From Aricia agestis (Eukaryota > Arthropoda > Insecta > Lepidoptera > Lycaenidae), in contig NC_056415.1 of assembly GCF_905147365.1 (NCBI RefSeq), positions 12,232,001 to 12,296,000 of the forward strand: a stretch of 64,000 nt of DNA, in the 5' to 3' direction. Under the pieces are notes generated by a model. The model had not been told where the DNA came from. It made no database searches and saw nothing but the letters and a program-made list of their open reading frames with translations. Positions 21,346 to 31,689 of this stretch are shown one piece after another. Both the position numbers and the translations under genes were made by a program. How positions within the stretch are numbered: position 1 is the stretch's first letter; each line of letters begins with the position of its first letter.

Positions 21346-22261
21346 GTTAATACGGAAATATAAAGTTAATCTATCTGCAACTTATAATATGACTGGTACC
21401 GACTTCAAATTATGAAGATTGAGAACAGAATACTGAGTACAGAATATGATTTATTAAGTAATACTTTTAGTTCGTTTAAGAAAATTACTATTGTCTTTAC
21501 CTTGGAAATCGGTTAAAATTTTTGTTTAAAAATAATAATTTTACTCTTATTCGTTATCCTTAAGATTGTATCTGGGAGCACGATAGTGCTCCAGCCAAGC
21601 TTTTTAGCAAAGGCACGGCCGTACCATACTTTTCTCGAAGTTTCGCGGCTTCTTCACACCCCCTTTATCTTCGATGTTAACAAAGCTAGGGATTTAGAAT
21701 TTCGGTGACTAGGAGCAAGTATTAAAACTAGCTTAACCTCCAAATTACATAACATTTCGATAAATAGTTTAATTTATCGAACGTTAACAAAGTAACAAAG
21801 TTAACAATGAAACTATGATAATTAAAATATAAATGAAATCAGAACTGCGAATTACGATGTACACTTAATACTCGCTCTATAGATGGTGTAGCACTCCCTT
21901 TATATCGCGGTATTGCTTGTTTGCGGAGTATAATTATTATGGTTTTAAAAAATCCGGGATAGGTCGTAATACTCAATCGAAAGTAACATCGGTGCACGAA
22001 TAACCTCCTGAAAGTTCAAAAGTTGTTGGGCTATCGTCATAGAATTCGTACTTTGTAGAAGTACCTACCTGTTATTATCAATTAATTTTACGACCTAGAG
22101 TATATACCTAGAGATAGAGAATGGGTGCGAAGCTAAGTACAGAAAAGTTTTATCGTGACCTGAAAAGAAAAGAAACCTTAAAAAAGAAATGAAACCCCAC
22201 CAAAACATTAAATGTAAAAAAGAGCCAAGCTAAATATTGCATAGCCATGCAATATATCTAT
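21346..22261. other. Unassigned stretch
   Basis: No gene. Part of 22140-22240 ('GAAATGAAACCCCACCAAAA', 'AGAGCCAAGC') resembles the terminus of the long-TIR element at 23637. Confidence 0.3.
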
Positions 22262-22535
22262 CGTAAACCTCTGTGGCTCAGTGGTGAGCGCGTTGTTAGC
22301 TCAAGCCGGGGGTCGCGGGTTCAAGTCCCGCCGACGGAACAAAAAGTTTTCAAAGTTCCCGGGTCATGGATGTGTATTAAATATGTGTATCATATAATAA
22401 AAATCTTAAATATATGTATAGTATTCAATATATTTCCGTTGTCTGGTACCTGTAACACAAGTCCTTCAGGTACTTACCACAGGGCCGGACTGACGTGGTG
22501 TGAAGCGTCCATAGATATTATATTATTATAAAAAG
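22262..22535 (+). mobile_element. tRNA-derived SINE of a second family
   Basis: The intact-looking head has A box 'TGGCTCAGTGG' and B box 'GGTTCAAGTCC'. The body ends 'GGTACTTACCACAGGGCC' and 'GTGTGAAGCGTCCATAGATA' with an ATTATT tail. Unlike the 9570 family it has no 'GGTTAGGACAA' segment. Confidence 0.85.
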
Positions 22536-23149
22536 TTTTCAGATCACATTCAAGCCAAGCCTTTAACTTATTTTGAAATTTAAATCAAAATTCAGTGAAT
22601 TTATCAATAGTTTTCTTTATTTTATAATTATTATAGTGGCTTGGCAATGAGTACTAGAGAAATAATCAGCGACTGATTGGATTTATTGGGTACCATCGTC
22701 CACATGCGTCGTTACATACTAAAAAACACTTTACGCTTGCCGTTTGTGTAAGTATGAAGTATGAACTACCCCAAATATGAAGTTTTATATTTGTTTTTCT
22801 TGTGCTCATTGCCGAGCCACTATAATTATCTGGGGGCACGGGAGTGCCCCCGCCAAGATGAGCCAAGCGAAGCGCGCAAGGGCACTACCTACCTTTTCTC
22901 GAAACGTTTCGTCGTATTTTTGAACCCTCGTAACTTTGGTTTGAATAATGCCAGATAGTTGAAATTAAAAATATAATGACATGGACATAGTTATTAAATG
23001 CGCAAATTTTGAATATCGTAGCTATTATACTTTAGATTTTATAGGTGTCCAAAAATCCACAATTTGGTCACTGACTCACCGATCATCAAAACTGTTAGGG
23101 TACTTCCTGAAGTCTTAGAAGGCTGAAATTTGGTATATAATATAATATT

Positions 23150-23610
23150 AGTACTGAAACAACATAAAAATTATCAAACCCAACTTAACCTATATCCGTA
23201 CCATTATAGAGCAAAGTTAGGCAAAAATTTGTGTTTTTTGTATGGGAGCCCCCCTTAATTTTTTATTTTATTTTAATATTATTATTAAATATTAAAGTAG
23301 ACATATAACTAAGGACTTTGAGAAAAATTCAAGTACCTACCTGTTGCCATTATTGATATAGAGCAAAAAAGGCCAAAAAAATCACGTTTGTTGTATGGGA
23401 GCCCCCTTAAATATAAATTTCATTTTGTTGTTACAGCGGCAACAGATATACATAATCTGTGAAAATTTCAACTCTCTAGCTATTACCGTTCTTAAGTTAC
23501 AGCCTGGAGACAGACAAACGGACAGACATCGAAGTCTCAGTAATAGGATCCCGTTTCTATCCTATGGGTACGGAACCCTAAAAGATGAACTAAAAGAAAA
23601 AACCACGTAA
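23150..23610 (+). mobile_element. Interspersed 'GTACGGAACCCTAAAA' element
   Basis: Plus-strand copy: 'TTTTTTGTATGGGAGCCCCC' twice, 'GTTACAGCGGCAACAGATAT', 'CAGCCTGGAGACAGAC', ending 'GGGTACGGAACCCTAAAA'. The repeated first half suggests two nested or tandem insertions. Confidence 0.7.
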
Positions 23611-23636
23611 ACCAGCTTACAAAAAGAAATGAAATC

Positions 23637-23960
23637 CCACCAAAAACATTTTCATGAAAAAATGTTGCCAAGATGAGAACATAATATAGTTCGTCGTGTC
23701 AAAAAGTAGTGAGATCTCATGTAGACTGACTAATGTGTAAAGTTTATAGATTCTCCTCGTGCGGCTGACACATTATAATATTATTATCAAATATTTTGCC
23801 GCGCTTTAGGGTAAAATTAAGGTTTTTAGATTTAGGGTTGAGTATGTAAGGTTAGAAACTTGGCTCTACATGAGATCTCACTACTTTTTGACACGACGAA
23901 CTATAATATTATGTTCTCATCTTGGCAACATTTTTACATGAAAATGTTTTTGGTGGGATA
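23637..23960. mobile_element. DNA element with ~87-bp terminal inverted repeats
   Basis: The left arm begins TCCCACCAAAAACATTTTCA, runs through 'ATGTTGCCAAGATGAGAAC' and 'GTGTCAAAAAGTAGTGAG', and the right arm repeats it inverted with few mismatches. The centre (about 150 bp) is non-coding. Confidence 0.85.
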
Positions 23961-23984
23961 TAAGGTATTGGCGTCTTATACAGG

Positions 23985-24210
23985 GTGTAACAAAAATAAG
24001 TGATAATACTTTAGGGTGTGTACGTGTTCCTTGTAGAGAGTTCACTGTGAAAGTAGAAGCGCTGAAAGACCAAAATTTTTTTTCACTTTTGTATGGGGAA
24101 ACTCGTGACGCTCGGGCCTTTGCCCGAGCGTCACGAGTTTCCCCATGTATGTAACAAAAATAAGTGATAATACTTTAGTATTATCACTTATTTTTGATAC
24201 ATACTGTATA
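23985..24210. mobile_element. MITE family 'GGTGTAACAAAACTAAGTGAT', copy 2, carrying two hairpins
   Basis: Family ends are present (GGGTGTAACAAAAATAAGTG and the inverse). Its centre is a perfect 25-bp hairpin (24093-24117 with 24122-24146, loop CTTT), followed by a perfect 20-bp hairpin (24155-24174 with 24177-24196, loop TT), neither of which is in the copy at 48386. Confidence 0.8.
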
Positions 24211-24254
24211 CAACTTTAGGTTCATGAAAAGTGATCACATCAATTGCTTAACGA

Positions 24255-24720
24255 GATTCCATTTTTTGGGTCCCGTAGCCAAATGGCAAAAAACGTAACC
24301 CTTATAGATTCGACATGTCTGTCTGTCTGTCCGTCCGTATGTCATAGCCACTTTTCTCCGAAACTATAAGAGCTATACTATTGATATTTTCTAACCTGAA
24401 TAGTTTTCGAGAGAGACTCTTCCAAAGTGGTAAAATGTGTCCCCCCCCCCCCCTCCCCTCTAACTTCTAAAGTAGGGACATTATAAGTCTAAAAAAAATA
24501 TATGATGTACATTACTACAAAAACTACCAACGAAAATTGGTTCGAACGAGATCTAGCCAGTACTTTTTTTATACGTCATAAATGGTAAACCTTAATTTAA
24601 CTTTCATTAAATCAACTGAAATATGAAAATAAATCAAAAACCTCTTAATTTCATAAAAATAAACTTTATCTATTGCTGCTGCGGAACCCTTCATGGGCGA
24701 GTCCAACTCGCATTTGGCCG
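24255..24720 (+). mobile_element. Interspersed 'GGCCAAGTGCGAG' family, diverged
   Basis: 'GGGTCCCGTAGCCAAATGGC', CTGT/CCGT tract, poly-C at 24441-24452, ending 'GGGCGAGTCCAACTCGCATTTGGCCGG'-type terminus. Confidence 0.6.
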
Positions 24721-26257
24721 GTTTTACTATTTGGGTAAGGAAGGGGAAAGTTTCTCTCTTTTTCATTTTCTTTTTTTATCACATTTTGCTGACGCGGACG
24801 AAGTCGCGGGCAACAGCTACTAGCTGTTTTTATAAATATTTACAAGATATAACGACGATACGAATATTTAGGCTGTTTACACACCGTCCGCGTCGGTAGC
24901 GACGGCCCGCGGTCGCCGTGAATCGCGGCAATGCTTGATGCGTCTTTTTGTGGTTCTCGACGTTAGTGTACATAAGTAGCCTGAGAAATCTATGCGTTTT
25001 CAGTACAATGCATGCAGTCTGCCAGTCCAAATACTAATTCGCCCGTAGCATTATGTATCTGACTCGTGTTTGCACAAGAATACGTAGAACGAAGCGGAAA
25101 TGGCTCGTATCCCGTTCAGAAACCGAGCCGTTTAGTGTGAACCATCTTTGTTGCGAGCGGTAAAAAAAGCACGAGTCCAAACCGCGCGGTTACCGCTGTG
25201 TCTGAACTCTGAACTAACCTTAGGCCGGGGTCCGACCTCGACCGCTCGCGACGAGCTGCGAAGCACACACGCTCATTAGTAATAGCTAAAGGCACAGAAT
25301 AGATAATAGTACAAGCTAAAGGTTACATTAACTTCTGTGGCTCACTTGTGGTCATGCTTTCATTCAGGTCATCTTCATTATGACCTACTCAATATGATCG
25401 TAATAAGAGTTTGTCACTGAAGTTTTTTTGTGGTCGCGACATGTCAGCGACATTTAATGATCATTAAACTTCAATTAAATAACCAGTTTGACAGATAATA
25501 ATGGCTTATGTCAAAATATTCATAAAAAAATGCTAATCATCGCCTTTGTCTCTTTCTCAGAGAAAATATCAGTAATAAGATTTGCTACTCATACTTTTGA
25601 CCCTACCTAGATTCGTTTAAAAAAGACCTAAGTATAAATTATCGTTGAATTTAGAGCTAAATGATGTCAAATCGAGTCAATTAAATCGAATGCTGGAAAT
25701 AATCGATGTTCTATCACGACAATCTTGTGGAAACACACATCAAAATGGCAGTAGACATAAATATGTGTATTAGAGCTAAATTATGTTCCCAATATGCAGT
25801 AGAACATCATAATGTTTTGCAGTAGAACATCATAATGTTTTGCCGACCGAACAGGGCGAACGCACATTTAAAACATAATTTCTGCTAATTTACATTACAC
25901 ATTACTTCATTAGTCAATAATCATTAGTATCTTGATACTTGAATTTACCTGAATTCATTATACGAAAGCGTAAAAGAATCTTCTGGGTTAATCGACTTCG
26001 GTTTCAAGGACAAAACTGAGCTACTGTACTCATTGACTGTACTATAAGATGTTTATATTGTGTTATTACCATAGAGGCTTCTTCATACAATTGCAATATT
26101 ATGACTTATGAGCAATGTATGCAATGTACTTTATGTTCGCAGCGAACTCCTCTGTTCTTGCGTAACTTTCATTGTTTAAACATAGCAAAGTTGCGTTTGT
26201 ATCGATTAAACGACGCTGATCGCTGGAATGCATCCCATCAATGTGACAAGATGAACT
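24721..26257. other. Composite of short repeat fragments, no gene
   Basis: At 24784-24825 there is an RTE tail (GCGGACGAAGTCGCGGGC). At 24870-25260 there is GC-rich sequence of MITE character ('CCGTCCGCGTCGGTAGCGAC'). At about 25440-25535 there is a fragment of the 2694 MITE family ('CAGTTTGACAGATAATAATG'). The 79-codon frame from 26101 runs into the next MITE. Confidence 0.4.
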
Positions 26258-26450
26258 GCGGGGCTAAAATGGTCACATTTAGCAATTCCTCTCAATCAAT
26301 TCAACAAATGAATTGTCAAAACTGTCAAACTGACAATTAATGTCAAATTAGTGCGAATTACTATATATGAATTGCAAGCAGACTTGCATTTTGCGATTTT
26401 AAAAGAATGAATCATAATGTGATTCTTCAAAGCGACCATTTTAGCCCCGC
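26258..26450. mobile_element. MITE family 'GCGGGGCTAAAATGGTC', complete copy
   Basis: The 193-bp element has 17-bp perfect inverted ends (GCGGGGCTAAAATGGTC and its inverse). It serves as the uninterrupted reference for the copy at 13172. Confidence 0.9.
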
Positions 26451-26617
26451 TGGCCCTTAGATATATTTATCAGGTAATCATGTCCACAAAGATGGTTCTT
26501 ATCCGTAGACCATGGGTAGGTACTTATGATATTATTAAATTATATTTTTAAATAATAATGTGATTTGAAAGCGTGTGGCACCTAAATTACTGTTCTCCAC
26601 ACATAGTTTATCTAATA

Positions 26618-26730
26618 TAAAAAACTCCTTCAAAACGGCTCAACCGATTTCAATGAAATTTTGTATCTACATTCGTTAGGCGCTATAGACTAATTTCGAC
26701 GCAACGGAGTTGCCGGCGTCATCAAGTTTT
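26618..26730 (+). mobile_element. RTE-like LINE 3' tail
   Basis: 'TTCAAAACGGCTCAACCGATTT', 'CAATGAAATTTTGTAT' and 'GACGCAACGGAGTTGCCGGCG' are characteristic of RTE 3' UTRs. Confidence 0.55.
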
Positions 26731-27027
26731 AAATATATCTCATATTTTTATGTGGATATTTATTTGGCTACCTCTATAATCTACTTATTAGAACCTAAGC
26801 TTTAACTTACAGGTACATTAATTTTCATAGTGAGATGTGACACTGGCGTACACACCAGTACACTGTACAAAGAAGTACAGACGAAGCCAACTGAAGCTAT
26901 TATGCAACGCGACCTAGCTGCATAGTTTACACAATTCACAAATCCCCGTCCATGGATCACCTCAATATTACATGATAATGATTAGCACCTGTGATGCCAA
27001 TGAAACTATTGTCAACATTTGGGGACA

Positions 27028-27035
27028 TATTTATA
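27028..27035 (+). promoter_or_regulatory. TATA-like box of gene B
   Basis: TATTTATA about 69 bp before the ATG at 27097; transcription would start near 27055-27062 (TCATATCACAGACGG). Confidence 0.5.
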
Positions 27036-27096
27036 CCCCACATCGCCGGCTCATATCACAGACGGTCGGGACTCCACAGCACCACCACCAAAAAAA

Positions 27097-30000
27097 ATGA
27101 TGAAAATTGTAAGTCACTTTTTAATATTGCGATCTTGCTTTTAATAATAATAAATTCTTTATTTGCACACACAAAAGAAAAGACATAAAAGCACATAAAA
27201 GAGACAAAAAAAAAACAAAAGAAATAACAACAACAAAAAAAGTATAATTTTTTTTACAAAATTGTGCAAAAAGGCGGTCTTACTGTTTTAAGCAGTTTCT
27301 TCCAGACATGAGACAACCGAAAAATGCTTTTATTATAATGCGCTAAAATAAGTAGGTCCTTAGTCAAATTATCCTGATTCAACATACTCGGGATATTATG
27401 TAACGCATTTCTATAGCATCACTAAAAATCTTTTTATTTAGAACCCAAGGTAATTATAAGTTTTTAAGTAGATACAGCTATTGCCTCTTAATGAAACAAC
27501 GTGATCTTCAAAGTAATGGTTCTATAAATAATAAGATGGATTACTACTGTTATAATAAGCTTCTCATTAAAATATCTGATTTGAAAAACTGCTAGGTACT
27601 TAAAAATTTCACAAACGGCAAACAACAAGAAATTACCATGTATTAATTTACAAGTAATGAGTATTGCCATTTGCTATTTGTTGTCGTGGGTCAAAGTGCT
27701 AAGGATTTCGCACAATACAAGTATCATACAGTAGGGTTACTCAACTATGTCTTTAAAATCAGTGAACACAAACAAGTTTAGGTGACGTGATAAGCATTTT
27801 CTTGCTACGTCAAGTTTTCTAAAATCGACGATAATCTGTGCGTGCCCCCGATTCGTTGTAACTTGTAACTAGTATAATACTAGCTGTCCTGGCAAATGTT
27901 GTTTTGCCATAAAATGATTTTCCCTGTTTTTCTGCTTTTCTCTTGAAGTTTTTTTCTGATATATTTTTTTTCTATAGACCTCACGGAGCCCAAGACCTTT
28001 CCAACGAATGCAAAACCGTGGAAATCGGTTCGTGAGTTCTAGAGTTAGAGCGTCAGGAAGGAAAACCCGACTTATTTTTATAATATATTAGATAAAGCCT
28101 TCCATAGGTACTACAAATACAATACTTAGGCCCTGTTTCAGCACTTCTTGATAAGTGCCGAATAGGCTATCCACCACTTAACTTGACAGATGAAGTATGG
28201 AGAATCTGTCAAAAAAGTTGTGAATAGCCTATTTGGCACTTTATCAGAAAGTGGTAAAACAGGCCCTTAAAATACAAAGGCTCAAGAGTTATAAAGATAT
28301 TAGACGAAATATTGTATAACAATAACGTCAGTGTACAATATTACTGTGTAGATATATTTTTATTAGTAAGGGGCTAGTCTACGGTCCTGTGGGATGCCCT
28401 TACCTAGCATGCAGCAGCATGGGCTAATAGAAAGTGGGCTACTGTATATAATTTATACTTTGTTTATTTCAGACGCTCCTCGCCTTGGCCGCGTTATCGT
28501 GCGCGTGCGCGTCGGCCGACCAGCCGCCGCCGGCGCAGGCGCAGCCAGTAGAGATCGTCAAACAAGACTCCGAAGTCGATGTCAACGGATACAACTTCGA
28601 GTAAGTTTATGACGGAAATGACTAATGGACATTGAACATTGATCTCCATAATTATTATAGGTACAGGTTGGTAGTTATGTGCTATTTTAATAGTTATTAA
28701 TTATTATTATTATCAACATAATATAACATAAGCAGGGGTATGTTTTACCATTTACTGATATGTGCCGGACAGGCTATCCACGACTTATCTGACAGATAGA
28801 GTTTTAGGCTATAGCCTATAATTATTATCCGGCACTCATCAGTAAGTGGTGAGACAGCTCCTAATGTGATCTTTCAGGTTTCCAAAGCCCTTTTTACGAG
28901 ATTTTTTTTGTTATTGAATGATTATTATTGTTTTGTTATATAATCAAAAGCTAGTGAATAGATAAACTACTTACTGTCAAAAACCTATTTTTTTTAAAAC
29001 CTAATTTCAGAAGTCTAGCTATAGCGGTTCTTGAGATACAGCCTGGAGACAGGCAAATAGACAGACAGACAGATGGACAGATAACGAAGTCTCAGTAATA
29101 GGGTCCCGTTTTTACCCTTTGGATACGGAACCCTAAAAAGAAAGTTTTTTTAACGATCAAACATAATAAGGCTTTTATATCCAGGGTCACAATATGTAAG
29201 AATTTAGATTTAAACCACAAACTACATGCCTTTTTGCTGGTATTTCGATTTGCCGAGATTAACCTTTCGTGTTAGGTCATATAATCAATCTTTGAGTCTA
29301 GACTTGTAAGTTTGTACCTAACATGTTATTTTTGTGTTTGATTATTATTAGGTCACGATTAAACATGACTTTTTGTGTTCCTTTGTGTCTTGTTTGCGTC
29401 TGGCAAATATAAAAATTAACTAAACTAAATAACAAATTCTTACAACGCGCTGTTGGTAACCATACATTTGGCCGCTGTGACTAGGGTCACATTTTATACA
29501 TTTTATACATACGATTTCTAAGTTTTTTTTTTACCTACTGAAGTTACTTTTACACATCATAAATCCTTAAAGTTGGTCTTTTTGGATATGCAATATGCAT
29601 ATCTTAGGTTTAGCTGTAGGCAATGGCGGATTAAAACTTACTCAAATTAAGCAATTGCCTAGGGCATCACGTCTAAGGGGGCACCAGAAGAAGCACAAAA
29701 AAAATCCGTCCTTAGGGCGCGTTCACTCTCATGTCACCAAAAACCACACCAAAAAAGTTTCTTGGAAAAACTAACGTTTTGGGCGGTAAAGGTTTAAAGA
29801 CCGATTCTAGTTGACGTACAGATAGGGGGGCCGACAGGCATGGATTGCTTAGGGCATCAAGTAATCTTAATCCGTCACTGGCTGTAGGTATCCAAAAAGT
29901 GGATACAAAACAAAAAATGCCCCGACGTAGTTTACAATCAATTGTCCTCCACGACACCTCTACGAAGTTCTAAACATTTCAAACATCTCATATAAAGGAT

Positions 30001-31007
30001 GTTATTCTAGCATGCTTAAATAATTGTTCATTTACATTAAATAAAAACTTGTAAAAATAACGATTAAATTGTACTTACAACAAGGTCAATAAGTCAAATC
30101 AATGATGCATACACAAAGTATCATCATAATGAACTAACCATTACAACTTATTTGATGATGTAAGAAAAGGTCACGTGCGGCTCAGGTAAATCTTCAGATA
30201 GTAAAAACACATTCAAGGATAAGAGTTTCAATAAAATAGTTATAGTAATATACAGTTTGGTAAATGATATGCGCACGACAAAAAGATCGCTCGATGAAAC
30301 TGGAGGGGGCAATCGGAACTTTCGCGAAATAAATTTTTCTTTGAAAATACTATAAATGTCAGAATTAGGATTTCCTGTAGTAGAATACGGTATTCTACTA
30401 ATACCTACTCTTCTCTCTTCAAGTGGCATAATTGGGTGTTTTGCATAATATAAGGGTACCAGACCACAACGCGAATTGCATTTCTAAATTGTACTAAATT
30501 GACAGATTTTGAGTTTTCGTCTTGCATTTTAATATTTGTTTAAATACATATCTAAATTGTACTAAACGTGTCGTCTTTCTTTATAAGTATATATTGTTAA
30601 ATGTTTTTTTTGTGCAATAAATGGTTAAATAAATAAATAAATAAAAATAAATTGACAGATTTTGAGACGTCTTGCAAATCTGTCAAATCCATACTAAGTA
30701 TGCCATTTGACAGAATTGCATACCGCAACGCAACGCGTAGATAAAGTCTTTACCTACGCGTTGCGTTGCGGTCTGAATTGACCCTAATAACAACCTTTTT
30801 CTCGACAGATTCGAAACAAGCGACGGCACATCCCGCCAGGAGCAGGGCGAGTACAAGAACGACACGGACCAGCAAGGACTCTCAGTCAAGGGCAGCTACA
30901 AATACGTCGCGCCGGACGGACAGCACATATCCGTCAGCTTCGTCGCCGACAAGAACGGATACCAGCCCAAGGAGACTAATGACGACCAGAAACCCGCGCA
31001 GTCTTAA
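27097..31007 (+). CDS. RR-1 cuticular protein (gene B), 3 exons
   Basis: Predicted secreted, chitin-binding cuticle protein. Exons are 27097-27108 (MMKI), 28473-28600 and 30809-31007; all introns are GT/AG and the second splits a Glu codon after base 2. The CDS is 339 nt, 112 residues. Residues 1-18 are a signal peptide (MMKITLLALAALSCACASA). A Pro/Gln/Ala linker ('DQPPPAQAQP') and 'VDVNGYNFEFETSDGTSRQE' lead into the RR-1 core 'GSYKYVAPDGQHISVSF' and 'KNGYQP', ending in an acidic/amide tail 'NDDQKPAQS'. AATAAA at 31058-31063 lies 50 nt past the stop and is the likely polyadenylation signal. Intron 1 carries an RTE-like tail and a MITE; intron 2 carries a MITE fragment, an interspersed repeat, a hAT element, and a MITE whose hairpin ends 36 nt before the exon 3 acceptor. 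The alternative start at the second ATG would remove one residue only. Confidence 0.9.
27880..28095 (+). mobile_element. RTE-like LINE 3' tail in gene B intron 1
   Basis: 'ACTAGCTGTCCTGGCAAATG', 'GGAGCCCAAGACCTTTCCAA', 'GGAAATCGGTTCGTGAGTT', ending in 'TATAATATATTAGAT'. Confidence 0.65.
28130..28269. mobile_element. MITE family 'AGGGCCTGTTTCACCACTT', copy 1
   Basis: The ends GGCCCTGTTTCAGCACTTCTTGAT and ATCAGAAAGTGGTAAAACAGGCCC are inverted repeats; the interior has 'GGCTATCCACCACTTAACTTGACAGA'-type sequence. Related copies are 28738-28862 (diverged) and 38289-38426. It lies in gene B intron 1. Confidence 0.85.
28738..28862. mobile_element. MITE family 'AGGGCCTGTTTCACCACTT', diverged copy
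   Basis: Shares 'GTTTTACCATTTACTGATAT', 'CCGGACAGGCTATCCACGAC' and the inverse right end 'CATCAGTAAGTGGTGAGAC'. It lies in gene B intron 2. Confidence 0.7.
29020..29140 (+). mobile_element. 3' end of the 'GTACGGAACCCTAAAA' interspersed family
   Basis: 'GCTATAGCGGTTCTTGAGAT', 'CAGCCTGGAGACAGGC', an ACAG microsatellite, and the terminal 'GGATACGGAACCCTAAAA'. It lies in gene B intron 2. Confidence 0.75.
29621..29880. mobile_element. hAT-type MITE with exact 8-bp target duplication
   Basis: The 260-bp element has ends CAATGGCGGATTAA and TTAATCCGTCACTG, and is flanked on both sides by GCTGTAGG (29613-29620 and 29881-29888). The paired internal words 'GCCTAGGGCATCA' and 'GCTTAGGGCATCA' are in direct orientation. 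It lies in gene B intron 2. Confidence 0.88.
30453..30780. mobile_element. MITE family 'GACCGCAACGCGACG' next to gene B exon 3
   Basis: The left end CAGACCACAACGCG and the right end CGCGTTGCGTTGCGGTCTG are inverted repeats; the interior foldback is 'GACAGATTTTGAGACGTCTTGCAAATCTGTC'-like. It is interrupted by an insertion at 30514-30648. The right end forms a 25-bp hairpin with one mismatch (30722-30746 with 30748-30772). Confidence 0.8.
30514..30648 (+). mobile_element. 5'-truncated LINE 3' tail with 18-bp target duplication
   Basis: AAATTGACAGATTTTGAG occurs exactly at 30496-30513 and 30649-30666. The 135 bp between ends in 'TTTGTGCAATAAATGG' and an (AAAT)n tail, as expected for target-primed reverse transcription. 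A similar tail is at 41462-41625. Confidence 0.88.
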
Positions 31008-31106
31008 GGAATGTTGATGCCTCACTCCTTCTGGGAGCTATAAGGAAGCAAATGTAAAATAAACAGTGAAAACCTATTGAATGTTATTATATTCTCTACT
31101 GGGAAA

Positions 31107-31650
31107 GCCTCCATGGTCTAGTGGTTAAGAGCGTGGCTCTCGACTCCGGAGGTCGTGGGTTCCAATCCCGCGTTTGAAACATGTTATTTTCGAGTTTGGT
31201 TAGGACAATGCAGGCTGATCACCTGATTATCTAACGGCCGTTCCCAATATGTGATCTATCTCTGGTTTTGCCATACTACATTACATTTGAGATAGGAATA
31301 GCTCACATTAGACATTAGAGACATATATTTTATGTCAATTGTGAGCTATTCCTATCTCTAGTAGGGCAAAACCAGAGATAGATCAAATATTGGGAATGGC
31401 CGTAACAAGTAAGATGATCTCCATGCGTCGGATGGGCATGTAAAAAGTCGGTCCTGCGCCTGATCTCTCGCCAGTCGTGTCGGTCTTCCGTCCCACTGGG
31501 TTAAGAGAGTGAAAGGAATAGAGAGTGCTCTTGTGTACTGCGCACACACTTGGGCACTATAAAATTACTCCTGCGTAACAGGGCTAGTTTCAGTGAAACT
31601 GTCCACCGTCACCGAAACCGGTGTGTGAAGTATTATTATTAATTATTATT
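31107..31650 (+). mobile_element. tRNA-derived SINE, copy 2, with nested MITE
   Basis: Head 'GGTCTAGTGGTTAAGAGCG' and B box 'GGTTCCAATCC'; the body is identical in order to the copies at 9570 and 50790, but is split after 'GATCACCTGATT' by the insert at 31233-31403. It starts about 45 bp past the AATAAA of gene B. Confidence 0.9.
31233..31403. mobile_element. Foldback MITE nested in a SINE
   Basis: The arms 'AACGGCCGTTCCCAATAT' to 'CTCTGGTTTTGCC' and their inverse at the right close a 170-bp unit; a second inverted pair ('GATAGGAATAGCTCAC') lies inside. Removal restores the SINE body. Confidence 0.88.
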
Positions 31651-31689
31651 ATATCTACTGGGATACAAATGGAAACATTTTATAGCACA

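Noticed and set aside
22262..22345. Possible functional tRNA gene
   Set aside because: A and B boxes are good, but it continues into a SINE body with a 3' tail, and the cloverleaf pairing is imperfect.
26101..26340. Cys-rich 79-codon frame
   Set aside because: Its second half is the end of the MITE at 26258-26450, and no zinc-finger spacing is regular.
28394..28612. Arg/Ala-rich 72-codon frame
   Set aside because: Wrong frame over gene B exon 2; the spliced frame with a signal peptide is clearly better.
30766..31017. 83-codon Ser/Thr/Arg-rich frame
   Set aside because: Out-of-frame reading of gene B exon 3.
31107..31190. Possible functional tRNA gene
   Set aside because: Head of the tRNA-SINE family, present four times with identical bodies.
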